In this document: piece after piece, positions 1 to 13,704 of the stretch
Layout of the letters: each line of letters begins with the position of its first letter
How positions within the stretch are numbered: the stretch's first letter is position 1
NCBI GenBank assembly: GCA_006503535.1
Contig: QYRS01000001.1
Location: 372,001-436,000 of the forward strand
Direction: 5' to 3'
Length of the DNA stretch: 64,000 nucleotides
Origin: Arthrinium phaeospermum
Lineage: Eukaryota > Ascomycota > Sordariomycetes > Amphisphaeriales > Apiosporaceae
The notes under the pieces: generated by a model
What the model was told of the DNA's origin: nothing
Database searches by the model: none
The model's input: the letters and a program-made list of their open reading frames with translations, nothing else
Program-made: the position numbers and the translations under genes

Positions 1-356
1 GCCGCCAACGGCGACAAATTGCCGCCCAAGTTCTTCTTCTTCTTCGGCAAGGACGATCACTGGGTCGCGAACCATTTCCGGGATGCGTTCATCGAGCGAC
101 GGCAGAAGCAGGCTGAGAGGACGCGGTTGATGGTCGACGAGGGCAATCTGCCTCATGCGTTCTGTATACGTAAGTTTGACCCCCGTTTCGTTCCGAGTGA
201 CTGCAATGCATCATCATCTCCATCTGTGCATTCGTCTCCTTTCACCGCCTGTCCAGCTGCATGAGGATACTAATATGCATGAACAAAACACTAGATCATA
301 GTGAAGTCGTGGCTGACAAGGTCGCGTCTTGGATCAATGAGCTGTACGCACCGTGA
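1..356 (+). CDS. Lipid droplet-associated hydrolase (LDAH family), C-terminal part
   Basis: Only the last two exons are in the window; the 5' part lies upstream. Exon 1-169 encodes a segment with FGKDDHWVANHF, and exon 295-356 continues with HSEVVADKVASWI and a TGA at 354-356. The intron 170-294 starts GTAAGT, has a CTAAT branch site near 269-273 and ends CTAG; joining restores one frame across the junction (AFCI then HHSEVV). In the LDAH family, alpha/beta hydrolases on lipid droplets, the catalytic Asp lies in the GKDDHWV motif and the catalytic His in the HSE motif, and both are present here. The serine of the triad would be upstream. Identification rests on these two C-terminal motifs and their spacing. 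Confidence 0.85.
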
Positions 357-2230
357 TGGACATGCTGCGTTGGGTTGACGCGATGGTGAGGGCAAAGATC
401 GGATCTCATGATCGTGCTAGCCTGTCCATGGCGCAGGACAGTACATGGTCTCGACCTGGCATACCCATCCTTGTGATTAGACAGAGACGATAGATTATTA
501 ACCAAAGAAAGCCACCCATCGTATCTTGCATCTTCGAGAGACGAACACGTATCTAGCGCTTGTCGAGGAATGCGATCTTCTAGTGCGTCGAGTAGCCGCC
601 AGCCACTCGGCGAGTCTCGCCGACGCATGGAGCTATCCCGAGACACCGATCTCGCGTTGCGACAGCTGCTATTCTCGTGTCACCATCCCTGCTGCTTGCG
701 ATCATGTTTGTGTCACTCGGGCGCTTTTCAAAGGCCGTTAGCTACTTGGCCCCCAAGCGCAAGTGACGGCGATCGCGAGCTGCAGATCCAATGTTAGTAG
801 TGCCCCTCCTTGCGTAAGCGCCCTATCAGACGAGCGCGCGGGAGCCCGACGGTTTGGTTGTGGGACACCAGGCGCGTAACACACTCCGGGTTCGGCAAGA
901 GGCAAACTTGGGGGCCGTTGTAAGCGAGGGGAGCCTCAAACCCCCAGTCAACCAACCAACCAACCAGCCCGCCGCGCGCGTGCGGTCGCGTTTGCTCCGA
1001 ACTAGATCCCGACGTTCTGGCTCGGTACTCGCCATCATCGTCACCATCGTCACATATATCCCAATTTCAGCTCGCAGGCCCCGGCCAAAGCCCCCTATCG
1101 TATCCGTATCGTATTTCATCCTATCGGATACGCCGACGTCGTCGGATCGTCGTCGAACCAGAGGCTCTCGGTCCGCCTCGACGCTCCTCGTTTCCCGGAC
1201 CCGACAGCATGGCGTGATGTTTGCATTCTACCCTGCGCTACTAATCATGGTAACGGCTTCCTTCTCCTACCTGTTGTCTCGGCCCGGGGCATCTGCTCCT
1301 CGGTTGAGTGGAACTTCGGATCGAGACTGATGCCAGGACTGATCGTATCATATGCACTGCAAGACCATGACATGTCACATATCATGCCATAACGATGCCG
1401 GCCAAGGCCGATTCTCCCAGCCAAGCTTCCGAAGATCTGCAAGTAGTTTATGCTGTATCACACACACGCGCACACACGCATAGCCCCCACAACTTGGGAT
1501 CCCGGTCAGCTGCATCTCTTTGTTCGTTGCTAAGTCTCGTGGCCGAATCTATATGCATTGTGTATCCAGCCCTTCGACCCCGGTTTCAACCGACGAGGTC
1601 GAAATCGGACCCGGTAGGTTGCAGATGTCGGCATGCCCGTAGATGATCAGGGTTGTTGTCTGTACGCACACACTATCAAACGCCAGTAGTTTGCGCCACT
1701 TGCAGCCACGGCGTCTCTATAACGTCGAGCAGACCTACGTATGGTTGGTCCCGTTTCGCACGAGTAGTTATACCTGTATCTGCATGATATCATCTCTGCC
1801 TTTGCCCACTTGCCTCCGGAACAGGACATCCAAACTGGCATGCAGGTAGGTGATGGGCTAAAGAGGTGTGCAATGATCATTAATCAAAAATAGCATGTGA
1901 GATCATACAGTATAGAACACACTTGATTGCAATTTTCCCGATCCGGTAAGTCAATAAGTAATCCAGAGCTGTGCAACACCCAGAAACCAACCTATCAAAC
2001 ACACCCCTTGGCCCATGACCCGCCAACTAGTTCCACACATATCCTTTCACGCATCTAGTAATGCTACATAGACGCAAATATTCGTCTCGCCACCAATCAC
2101 GATAGCAGAAAAAGCCTGTAGAAAATGAGAAACAATAGACATGCTAAGATTGGCGCCTGAACCCCCAATCCCCGAGGAAAACGTAAGTAGATCCGCAAAT
2201 TCCGATGCTGGTCGTAGAAGGGGTTTCCAG
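357..2230. other. Intergenic region, no gene seen
   Basis: Both strands carry only short overlapping open frames with no domain, no convincing splice pairs and no typical start context. A small CAAC tetranucleotide repeat lies at about 949-967. The 3' part is downstream of the convergent dioxygenase gene. I see nothing else to annotate. Confidence 0.55.
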
Positions 2231-3817
2231 TTAGAGATCGTCTTTCACGACCGCAGCCCCATGTCTTGGGTCGTCGTCCACAGTAGCAGGAGTAGCAGGC
2301 GTAGTAGGAGTAACAATAGTAGGAGTAGAAGCTTGAGCGGCAGTGTCATTATCACCAGCAGCCGTCTCTCCAACATCGTCTTCGTCCTCATCATCATCAT
2401 CATCCGGAACGAAAGCAGCCGTTGTGTTGTGGTACCTCGGCTCCATGTACACGGGCATGGGGACCACGGGGTAGCGGCGATTGATGACGCGGTCGGAGGC
2501 CTCGCCGTACGAAGAGTCCCAGGGCATGAGCATCGACTCCGGCACCGGCCAGCCCAACGCATCGTTTCGCAGCCACATGCGGACGAGATGGCGGGAGAAC
2601 GTCTCGCCGTCCTGGTAAGGCTGGCGAGCATGCAGTGTGCTCCACGAGTTCAGGTAGACCATGTCTCCGGGCTCGCTTTCGAGGCAGATCTCATGCTGAC
2701 GTGCCGCTTGCTGCACCCGGCCCAACGCATGCAGCTGGGCCGCCGTGAGGGGAGGCAGCTTGGAGGCTGCCGCTGTGCGTGGCGCCGACGCCAGAGGGCC
2801 TAGTCGCGCGGGGTCCATGGAGAACAGCAAGTTGCCCTGGTAGTACTCGAAGAGGGGGCACAGTGTGTATGGTGGTTTTTGGCGGAGGCTCCTGTAGAAT
2901 AGGAGGTCAGTCAAAGTCCTAGACACGTTCGTGGCTTCCATGACTTACGCTTGAACCGGCCAATTTGGCTCCATAAGAGTGCGCAGAGCGGAGGGGTCGG
3001 AACGAGCCAGCTCGTTGTATACAGTATGGGAGGAAGCGACGCATAGCCGGCCTCCGATCGCAGCCGTTTTGCGTACATGAAGAGATAGGATGTCGGAGCC
3101 CATATCGCAGTGGTGAGGCTACGAAGTTCTCATCGTTAGTTTGAAGCGTTCACTGCCGAGTAGATTGAGGAGCTCTACCAGGCCATAGTTTGTGTGTATG
3201 CCGTGCCTCCGTTCCAGGGGGACAGTCCAGGTCTTTGAATCCGTGACATGAGCTATAAATCGGTTAGCATGCTACTTCAAACCGCCACGGTGAAACCATA
3301 CAAAGCATTGATCCTTTGGCGTCTTGGAGCCCTCGGCGGTTGCCGAGGTAGCTGGAAACCCCCAAGTAGATAGTCATGTAGTCCTCAACGGAGTATTTCG
3401 ACTCGAGACCGCGGATAACGCATATCCCAGTTCCGTTGTGAACTTCCAGTGCGCATCGATCGAGACGACTGTCTAGACCAGGGAGAGGGAAATACTCCCG
3501 GGAGACTTGGTCTCCATGCATACCAAGACCTGCGGGAAACGTTAGCACGGCGTCTGGTACGCGCAAAGGAGGATAATGAGGAACCGACCCTTGAAACGCT
3601 CCAACGCAGTCTCTACAACCGCCACATCCTGGTCGCTCAGCTCCAGGACATGCACAGGCTCGTCGCCATCCAACCCTGACCATGCTGTAGGGCCGTGTAT
3701 TTGCGATGGGAAGTTGGCTAGTGCAGCACGAGACAGGTTGTGGGTTTGTTCAAGAGCAGCCTGGTCCCGAGCAAAGGCGAGGCTTGGTGAACTGAGAGAG
3801 AAGGTCTGGGTCGCCAT
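2231..3817 (-). CDS. TauD/TfdA-like 2-oxoglutarate and Fe(II) dioxygenase
   Basis: Five exons (3817-3589, 3529-3302, 3252-3179, 3118-2949, 2891-2231) give 453 residues. The four introns are 49-60 bases long, each with GT..AG ends and continuous frame; donor 1 is the weak GTCGGT. The jelly-roll fold of the TauD family is indicated by VHNGTGICVIRGL, the metal-ligand H-x-D in PHHCDMGSDI, the ASSHTVYNELAR block and the distal His and Arg in LLHAR-type STLHARQPYQDGETFSRH. Such enzymes oxidise small substrates using 2-oxoglutarate. The substrate cannot be read here and no biosynthetic neighbours are present. The tail is unusual: a run of Asp/Glu followed by Thr/Pro/Ala-rich sequence absent from the catalytic core. 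ATG 3817 opens directly into the conserved N-terminal block. Confidence 0.85.
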
Positions 3818-6800
3818 CTTTGGTCACTCCTAGAAGCAAGCAACGGTCTAGTAGAAGCTTTGGACACGCGTTGTGAAGATTGGAGTCTGACGGGGAACTT
3901 TATAGCAAAGAATGCTGGGTGAGAAGTCAGCGGCCGAGAGCGTAGTCATGAACAAGGCACAACGAGCTAAGGGATATATATAAGAAGAGCACGGTTCATG
4001 GAGGTCACTTCCCTGTCATCAACGGAAGACGGGTGGGAGTTACCATCGGAAAGCAACCGAAGCCCTCGCCTGTACCATAGGGTGTGGTGGAAAGAGTAGA
4101 TATCCCGGGCGGAAGTAAAAGAAAGAATCGAAAGACCAAGGTAGCCGCAAGGGGGCATATACAATGAAGCGTTAAGGGTCGTATTATAGATAAACTTAGG
4201 AGTTGGGCTAGTGGTGTCCGCTCCTATCCTGAAAGCGTTACATCAAGCTGCATACCCATCCTAGGATGTTATGGGCCTAATTGCTATTCGGTGTAGCCGC
4301 AGCAGAGGGCTGCAGCTGCCGCCGATCCCAGCCCGGCCAGCCAAGTGGTTCGTGGGCATTTTGACCGACACCCAGTCTAGGGGGCCACGTTAAGAGCGTG
4401 AAGGAAATAGCGTATCGTGGTAGCTCGAAAGATGGTTGAGAAAAGGCAGCATTGTCGCTGGCTGAAGGAGAACCGGAATTAGGAGCCAGCTAAGGCGATG
4501 ACCTAGCTGTCTGAGTTTGTCAAAGCGGATCATGCCATCAGGGGGGAGACTGCATGTGCTGCCTCGAAACCGATTCACTCATACGATCCAGCTAGATTGG
4601 AGCCCAATCCATCGCTGCAAAGAATCACGAGGAAGCCTTGGCAAGCCGGTAGTTTTAGCGGTCACTAGAGCTGGCCAGACTTACCAGATTTGCTTTATGC
4701 CGTCACCTATGCTAGGCGTATGCCGATCGACGTGGCATCCAACATGAAGATTTCCCAAAGGCGACCCGAGGCGACCAGGTGGATGAGGGGTGGCAAGTGG
4801 GCAGCCAACGGCGCCGGATTCCGAAAGAGCCTGCAAGCGAAGCGGGCAAAAGGAACGGTTCCTAGAGGAGAACCTTTGTACACCGACACCATTGGACGCA
4901 TAGGCAGGAGGAGGTCCATCATATAACAGGCAGTGTGCAAGTGGGTATCTGGCCCAGAAACCCGGATTTTTCTCTTCCGCCGAGTAACCTGGCCGTTACT
5001 TAGCCCCAGGGTAAGCATCCCATGGGCTCCAGGGGGTCTTCCCGTCTGCAGATCATACCTAGGGTATGCATATGTCAGCCGTGTTCTGTTGTCGAAAAAA
5101 CGACTTCCCAATCGGTATTCTGCAGTTCCCATGGGATTGAAAAGTGATATATCAATGAGGTTCTGCTCGTCTTCAGTGATTTTGGCAGAAAGGTGACGTA
5201 GGTGGTAGTATTGCACCGTAGCATCTACCAGTGCCAAAGTCGGAGCGCAGAATCAAGCTTGGCAGGCAGATGGGCAGATAGATGGGCAAAGGGTACAAGG
5301 GTAATGTCTTGTCTCGCGTCGATGCGCGTTGATTTCTGGCCCCCACACCTCATGGCCCGTATCCCTGCACGAGACAAGTGGGATCCATAGCAGAGTGCGC
5401 CGTCTAGCACTGCGTGCAGCGCAGCATTGCGGGGAGCTGCAACTTTGCAAGACGAGATGCGATTCGTGCAGTTGTTGGGACTGTCACATATATAAATCGC
5501 CATCTCTTTAATGGCGTGCTTCTGATCTGGCTCTGGATTCTGTATGGCATGGTCCAATGATGCGACAATTCGGGGACCTCCCTGCCGACCCCGAGTGCCG
5601 GCTGAAATTTGGAGGCCCGAAAGCAAAGACGTGCGACCTCGAGAAAACACGTGCACGTGGTCTTAGTCGCACAAACAATGGAACCAGCAACAACGACAAG
5701 TCACCCACAAAGTGCCTTTTCTTATTCGTCCAAGTCTAGTAGTATCTTCGCCTGCTGCAGCATCTAAAGGATGAAACGCTGAAGCGTACGGCGCCCGATG
5801 CAATGAGCTCATGTCGCCCGAGGTACTCGAGGAACACCATGCAGATATGGCGCTGGCTGGGTGTCAGGTGCAAGGTACCTACGATTTAGGACCCAAACTC
5901 CGGAGAAGCAAAACGAAAAAGAAAAAACAATCATATGAGAAGACAAGAATAAGCAAGGTCGATGTAACGAAATTGTTTGCTTGGCCGCCAATGAGGTGGC
6001 GTGAACAGCAACAGGCTAGCCCACCAAGCTCTCATTTTCCTCAGAGGTTGATGCATGGCACATGGGGTGTTGGTTTTGGTGTTGGTGGGAGCAGGAGAGA
6101 GGGGACTGGGGAGGGCTCTTTGCCGGGCCTGCTCGCTCTTTCCTCGATTGCTTTCCTCCCGTCCCGTCCTGCTTTTTTTCCCTTCTCTTTTGAGTGCGAA
6201 AATGGGCAAGTGCAGGTTGGAAAAGATAAAAGCAGACGAAAGAAGGAACAAGAAAAAGAAAAGAAGCGGAAACCGCGAGAGTAACCCAGAGAGGGTAACG
6301 ATCTAGAACCAACCACCATACCGAATGATGCCAGCGCACACTTTTTTCATTTCTGCATCTTTTTTTTCCCTCTATCCCCTCAGCAGAGTCTCCCCCGTCG
6401 CGCACTGGTTTTTTTTTTCGATTGCATGTTCGTGCGAATCAAAACCCCGACGATCCAAGTCCAGGCCAGCCCAGTGCAGGGCAGTCCTCCCTCGAACCAA
6501 CCTACTGCCACCACAATACCTACCTCAAGTGTCTGTCTGATTCGAACCCCTCTACCACGAACCAAGGTACATATACCTTTCCCGACTCCGTGGAACCAGG
6601 AGGTACCGGTACATGCAATTCAATACCTGCTTCACACCAGCCTGCTTCGAGTTCCAATTGCATCCATCTAGTTGATCAATTGATCGGTTGATTCTAGCTC
6701 GATGGATGGATATCGGTTGATCAGTCCCGATCCATTTCTCGATTAATCTTGTATGTGCAACCTGACGGCCGACACCGCCAGCCAACCAGTGATCCAACCC

Positions 6801-7436
6801 CTGCCAGAAGAAACCCGATTGATCGGGAGTTTGACCCAGGAAACGACCCTAATCTTGAGGTTGGCAGATCTTTGGCTCGACGCTTGAGGCAAGGCGGCCT
6901 GCTGCCCGTACGGTCGTGCAACCCACCAAGACCCCATCCTACCCCGGCCTGCGTCCACCCTAACTACAATACGTCGTCCTCCTTAGCCTTGTCTGTCACT
7001 TTTTGCGCCTCACCGGTTTAAATCAGCCCCACTTGCGATCCCACTTGCACATCGCCGCCCATCCCCGTATCCTGTCTGCCTGTCACGATAGGCCATCTTA
7101 TACTTCGGGGCTGTTCCACACCGGCTGATTTCTTGGTTCATCTTGGACTCAACCTGGCCTGCCACGCAGCAATGGCCGGTCCGCTGATTCGTGTTGCGGT
7201 ACCTCCGGGCGAGCCCACCTCCTTTCATGTAATGGAACCTCCTTTTTCTTCTCTCTCGCTCTCCCTATCTCTCTCTCCTGCGCGCGCGTCTCATTTGTTT
7301 GCCTGTTCTCCAAAGTAGAGTGACCCTGTGTTGACTTGAGTTTGTGACTACTAAGACCAGAAAGAGGGCCCGCCTCGCCTTGGATCCTTGCTCGGGCCTG
7401 TCAGATGACCCTGTTCCTGACTGGTTACACCGCAAT
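3818..7436. other. Long intergenic region and probable leader of the Zn-cluster regulator
   Basis: The first 350 bases are the promoter side of the dioxygenase. The rest leads to the regulator at 7437. It holds T-rich and CT-rich tracts (about 6359-6420 and 7245-7276), typical of filamentous-fungal promoters and leaders, and four TTGATC hexamers at 6672, 6680, 6717 and 6819. Short upstream ATGs occur (for example at 7171). A 176-codon open frame at 4707-5237 on the minus strand shows no domain and is not called. Confidence 0.5.
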
Positions 7437-10051
7437 ATGCGGCCAACGAAGAGGAACTACCCTCGGCATCCCTATCAAGGGGTGTCAATGATGATGGACA
7501 GCATGCATTCCCAATACCAGGGGGTGCCAATGACTGATGCATCAACCTTTGCCGGCTCGCCGGACTTGCGTCTGATGTTATCCTCAGCACCACCACCCCA
7601 AGAACCAGCCGGCACACCCTGGCATCATATGGACCATGAGCCAACCATGGCACAGCCTCCGCCCATGGGCCATGGCGGTGGGGAGGCCATCTCAGATGCC
7701 ACCTTCGAGTTCTACCCTTATCCCTCTCCCCCTCCATCCCACAACCCCAGCCTGATGACTGGCTTTCCAACTTTCTCCCATGGATCTGGTCAGCCCTGGT
7801 GCTTCAACTTCCAGCCTGTCGACATTCCGTTAATTCTTGATCAACACCTTTCCTTCTATCAGCAGCAAAAAGACATGCAGCTCTACGGTTACGACGATGC
7901 CCACAACAACCACCCTGACAGCCTGGTTGACCATTCCCTTGATTTCACCGCAGCAGACAATGACCTTGAAGGCGTCTTCCAGTCCGATCCCATGTCGGCG
8001 GCTCAAACCCTGAGCCCATCCTTCTCTCTGCCTGACTCATCCGCGATGCAAACAGCTAACATGGCAACAGGCCTGGGGCTGTCCATGGACTTTTCCCCAA
8101 CGAACCAGGACGAGCCGGAGTGGCACTGGGTGGAGGAAGAGCAAGTGCCCGAGAAAGAGAAGTTTGGCCCTGAGCGACCCCCAAGCTCGGGCAGCGCCAG
8201 TCCGATAGACGGAGCATGGCAATGCATACCTCACTACCTCGACCAGCCTCAGGAGGTCTTTTCCAGTTACACAGCATATGGCACATCATCCCCAGAGGCA
8301 CTAGACCGACATGACCATGATGATCCAACTATGCCGCACAAGCCCAAGAAGAGAGGCGCATTGTCTTTTTCGCAGAGGCAGGAGACCAGCAAAACCAGGC
8401 GCATGGCGGCTTGTCTTCGCTGCCAAATGCAACGCAAACGGGTACGTTCCGTCTTACCATAGCACATCTTGGATTTGACTAACATGACCAGTGTTTTCCA
8501 AACCCCGACCCCGAGGATGGTCGTTGCCTGACGTGTTCTAATATCAAGCCATCCAAGAAGGTCATCCACACCATGGTGTGCGTCAGATGGAAGCTCACTG
8601 CCGCTATCGTCTATCGCCAAGCCCATTTGCAACTGACCAAGAGATGGCGAGGCAACACGATGTATGACATACCCGCAGCCGACTGGGCAGACGACGAAAT
8701 CCGAGTCATCCAGGTGAGCGAGGGGCTATGTTCGACACCGTTCGAGATCAAGGTCAGGAGATTCAAGCCTCAGCCCGGTGACGTAACAGACCGGCTTTGG
8801 ACCGACAAGCGTGGAATCTGCCACACCTCCAAGCTACCGCCATACGCCATCGCCAGTGTCGGCGAGACTTGCAAGGAATTTGTGAAGCACGCAGAGGAAA
8901 ACACATTCGAAGCTGTGGAGCAGTTTGCTAGCAGGCACGACGTGCACCCCATTGTTCAAGAAACATACAAGGCTGCGTAAGTTCCCCATCTCGACACTGC
9001 TGCTCACAAGACACTTACGGTCGTTGCAGGTGGAACCATATGAGACATGTCACGGTCAGTCAAACCTCATCCACGGGCACAAGTCGTCATCTAACCTGGT
9101 TCAGGGGAAATCTGGCCATATCAATCTCCCCGACTTCATGAAAGAACTTTGGGGGTTCTGGTTTGTGCTAAGTAAACACTTTGCCCTTCGCTCTGACGTG
9201 AGTCGTCACTCACAGATAACCAGGACATACCATCGGCTCCTCTGAGATAGTCGGAGACGAACATTTAGGCATGGAACCAGAGAGACACAAGGATTACCCA
9301 TTCCCATCAGGCCACATCTCGGTACCCCGAATGGTGTGTCAGCAATTTACCTCGATTGTGTACGACACACTGCTCAGGAAAAAGAGGGCCATGATTCTCA
9401 AGGACCTGTGGGCACTGATGCAGAGCAAGAACCCCAACTGCTTTGAGACTGTCTACTTTGCTGTGTTTATTTTATTACACGAAATATCGGCGACCTCCAA
9501 GGACCGCTTCCGGTGGTCGAGGGAAAATCAAATCAAGGTATGACTACAACACATGACATGAAGTTTGCCTAACGACTGATGCAAGAGTCCAGGCACGATA
9601 CGACATCGAGGAAAGTATGGAAGGACTCCACGAAGGAGCAAACATCATTCTTTGCATGTGGACGTACTACAGACGAGGCTTGCGTCCCGTCGACGTCGAC
9701 TGGGACAAAATTCGGAAGAGCCCTCCCAAAGCCAAGAAGCAGCTTCAGTATATAAGCGACGACGTGCAGAGGCTTATGACAGTACTATGCAGGGCTTCAG
9801 AAGGGGAAAGTAAGCCAAAGAACCCCCTATCTTTCACATAATGTGGGCCACAATGCTAACGAAGTCTCCAAGTTGAATCGGAAACGGAACGGCCCGTCAG
9901 TCGCGGCACATCCCGCTTCGCCATGAAGCGGAAGGAGGTTCGACCCGAGGCAGACCGGCCATTCGTCTGGGAGCGTGACATGCATTTCACTTCACAAATG
10001 TTCCAAGCGGATTGGCATGCCCAGAAGCAATGGCAGCGTTGGGACGACTGA
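7437..10051 (+). CDS. Fungal Zn-cluster (Cys6-like) transcription regulator, 763 residues
   Basis: Seven exons: 7437-8441, 8492-8976, 9030-9054, 9105-9171, 9224-9537, 9593-9809, 9873-10051. All phases agree, and one exon is only 25 bases. Residues 1-320 are low-complexity (Gln, Pro, Ser, Met rich). A basic stretch then leads into an atypical binuclear cluster with cysteines at about 326, 329, 336, 347, 350 and 365, split by intron 1. The rest (LPPYAI, IVGDEHLGME, the RRGL block and a Trp-rich end) matches a family of long fungal Zn-cluster proteins with a conserved C-terminal domain. Expected role: nuclear DNA-binding regulator; targets unknown. The start is uncertain because the open frame extends upstream to 7344 without an ATG; 7437 is the first in-frame ATG. 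A very long leader suggests regulated expression. Confidence 0.8.
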
Positions 10052-13000
10052 TGCCACGGAATAGTCGGATTTGGCCGCCGCCACTGCATGCAGCCTTTCT
10101 CCCCTCTCTTTATTTGCGCCACTTACATGTTGCATATGATGAACATTTGTTTTAAACTTTTAGTGCTCACATACTTCCCAAGGTTACCTACCAAATACAA
10201 GATTGTTGCATCTATCCTAGACAATATCAGATTGCGTCACAAGACAAAATGCCCAGCCTAGTATCAGTATCATGCATGTGGCAGTGCTCTTCCCCAGTAA
10301 GCGCACGATTAGTAAGAGGCATGCTGGACGAATCCGGGGTTTATTGCATGATGTCTCGCTGAGCTGCACGAACGTCCCGCTCCGCCCGTGTGCAGGGCAA
10401 CAATAAGATGGCTTGCTTTCTCCTACCATGGAGCTCAAACATGTGGCGCGAAGCACGACTTTCCTGGGGTGAGCAGCAAACGAACCGTGGACCGCCATTT
10501 GCATGCCGCTCTGTCGTGCGTCCGAGACATATTTCTTTTTTTTTGCCTTTCTCTTGACGCCTCATAAACCTATCATGGATCTTGTCTAATGCAGTGTCCT
10601 AAGACCGGTGAAGAGACAATGGGCGCGGCAGGCGGTCTAGTAGTTAGTTGGTAGGTTGACAAGATAAGATGTCATGGACCCATGAACCCTGACATATCCA
10701 CATGCATGCACAGAAGACTTCTCAGGCGTCTGTCAGACTGCCGAACTCCATCCCACATTGAGATAAGACGAACCAAGCCAAGCCCCGATTGCATCTCGTC
10801 CCGCGCGTCAGTGCCGCCCGAAATGTCCATGCGAACGACAGCGACAGCTCCGCGGAGCAAGTGGGTGTCTGTGGGGGGAAAGGAGACAGTTCGCCCGCCG
10901 CGATTACTGATCACATTCTGAAGCATGACATGTCATCAGGCTAGAGACTAGAGATGACGGGACAGGGTCGAGGGAGGTACTAATTACTGCGGGCAAAGGA
11001 ATACAAATGAGATACAAAATCGACAAAAGAAAAAGCAAAACCATATGGGGATATGTGACAAGAGCGATCGGGGTGTGAATTCCCTAGACCGCTTTCCCTG
11101 CATAGTAATTAGTACAAGAAAGACCCTCTCAACGAGTCATGGGGGCGTGCGCCTATCTGGATGTACATGATATACCATCTCATTATCCACAACCATCCCC
11201 AAGCTTCTGTCTGGTCGGCTTCTTTGCATTAGCCCCGTAACAATGCCCTCTTTTTCCTTGGCTTAGAATCGATAGGGCTCGTTTCTTTTCCACGTCCAAT
11301 TTGTGACAGCTCTCATTTCAAGGTCGTCTTTAAGCTAGCATGACATGTGTGGACGGCCCCGGTCCGTCCCTTCTTCAACGACTTTGTTTGCCCGAGCTGT
11401 GGGGAAGACCCCGGCAGTCGACTTTTGTTTTCTGGGGGAAAAAGTAGAGAATGGCCAATGATATAGTCGCTGGAGACGGAAAGAAAGAGAAAAACACGAA
11501 AAGCGAAGACGAATAAGAAGAACGACAACATGAAAAGGAATAGATTCACCACAAGGCCGACAAAATCTCTGCCCACCCTAGGAAAAGGGACAAGTCATTT
11601 TTTACTCTTGTACTCGCAGCAACATGTACCTTTACCTTTCTTCTAGAAGGAACAAACAACGAACCGTGAAGTTGATACCGAGCCAGGATAAGCGCTGACT
11701 GGGCAAGGAGAGACCCCCGAGCCCGACGGCCGTGGCCCCGTTCAGCCAATGACCGGTTTCGCGGTCCGCCGGCCCCCACTTCCCAACACCTGTCATATTT
11801 TCACCGCCGGCATGGAGATTAGAAACAAAAAAAAACCTGAATCTTGACTTTTGGAAATCCACTCTGCAATCTGTTTGTCATGTCGATATGTCATAACCCA
11901 CTTTCGCCCGGCGCATGCTGCAGCTGCAGATCTGCGTCTATATCGTACTAGAATCGAAAGATCTAAGTCAGTTCCCTGCAGTATGACCTGCCTGCTCGAT
12001 GTGGCTGGCTGGCGGCGGCGGCGCCGTCACCGAAAAGGCGGTGATGCGAATGCGTGTGAACATTCCATCTGATGCCATTGGATGCAGATACCGCAAACAT
12101 ACATGCCTTTGCCTTTCTCATGTAGGTACTTCTTCACTTAAGTACCATGAGAAATACGGCGTGTGTGTGGGGGGCTATATGCATGAGGACGGTATAATAG
12201 AAATCAGGCTGGGCTGGGCATGCTTATCACCTACCGCCGCCACCCCCACTCGCGGCTCTGAGTCCGTCGCCCGGGGAGATTGCCGGATTGACCCCCAGAC
12301 TGACGCCTTGGGGATGAGTCGACATGGTAAGAGATTGTCCCACGCTGCGTTGCGTGGCGTGGCGTGTGGATGTGGTGATGGTGATCATTGGAGTGTTTGC
12401 CCTTTGGTGGCGGCGTTGTTCAAGATGCACAACACGCCCGGCAGGAAAAGATCTTGAGCGGTGTCCTATCAGAGGTGTTCTAGCTTGATATCAATTTTGA
12501 AATATTGCATGCAGTAGTAGCCTGAGATGTTTCAACATTCACGAGGCGTCTCACCACGGTGCAGATATGCCGGATGACGCCGGGTGGGGGTTAGTCGTAG
12601 GCAGGCTATGAGAGAATGAGAACTGCCCCGGGCACTTTGACGCGGGAATGGTGACAGCCTCACTTGATGCACCGCCAGGGTTGTACCGTATTCGGGCGTA
12701 GATGCCTTATCACGACAGCAGGCTCGGATAACAGGAACTCTCTCGACAGCCTCAGAGATCTGTGAATGCAGATCTGTGTAATGGCACCGGGTGCTGCATC
12801 GTCAGCAATGCGTCTTATCGCAAACGACAGGGTAAAGATGACGTGGACTTGATATTTGCTCTGCAGGCTTTCGTGAAACCATAGCACCTATCTCAGAATG
12901 TGTAAGAAGTAAGGCTGTCGGGGGCGTTTTGAAATCCAGATTCTTATACCTTCCGATTTGGGTAACTGTTGGTATCATGGCCAGACCGAGACATCCGATG

Positions 13001-13704
13001 GGTAATCGCCCCTAACGTTTGGCGATGTCACCTTTTCCAAGATCCTGCGTACTTCTGGGGATGCCCATCTGTCTCAGCGCACTCCAGAGCTGGTGCCCCG
13101 AGACAAGGCTGGGATGCAGACTTCGAGAATGGATCCGGGTGCCAAGGGGTTCAGTAGCAATAAAGCAGAGTGTCAAATGAGGGTGCTTAGTGGAGCAGCC
13201 TTCCGTATTTGTGTCTGAAACATCCAAAAACTCAAGCGGCAAGACTTGTTAACGAATACGAACAGTTATGACAGATGCTACTTCTCTCACAATGACAGCG
13301 GTGAGCGCCCCTGAGACCAAGCCTATGGGCAAATTTGGACAACAACCTGACTAAGGCGTATCGAGAGCTAAACAATTACTGCTAGAGTGACTGTCTTGCC
13401 CAGGAACAGGTAAGCTCCCATCGTATGCAAGTGCGAGACGGGATGGTCCAAGACGAACAGCATTGCTTGTGTGGATGTGATGGCTACGGGTTTCTTTCGT
13501 CATGAAGTGTCATCGATCCTGCCAGAAAAAGCCTTTGTTCTTCCCGTCCCGCGTGGCAAGACTCCGGAGTAAATGGCTGATAGGCAAAAGGGATGCCTAT
13601 ATCCAAAACAAGTCTTGTCTTGGTTTTGTAGACATGGATATTAATCGTGACGACACCCACTGCACGAGTCACCTAGGGGTGCTTTGAACCAGACATTGGT
13701 GCAT

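Noticed and set aside
854..1330. 158-codon open frame on the plus strand
   Set aside because: Pro/Arg/Ser-rich, contains the CAAC simple repeat, no motif; opposite-strand frame equally open.
4707..5237. 176-codon open frame on the minus strand
   Set aside because: No domain, no Met in a good context tied to a promoter, mixed composition unlike the GC-biased genes nearby; probably chance.
11313..11576. Hydrophobic minus-strand frame
   Set aside because: Phe/Leu richness comes from an A-rich plus strand; no family and no splice support.
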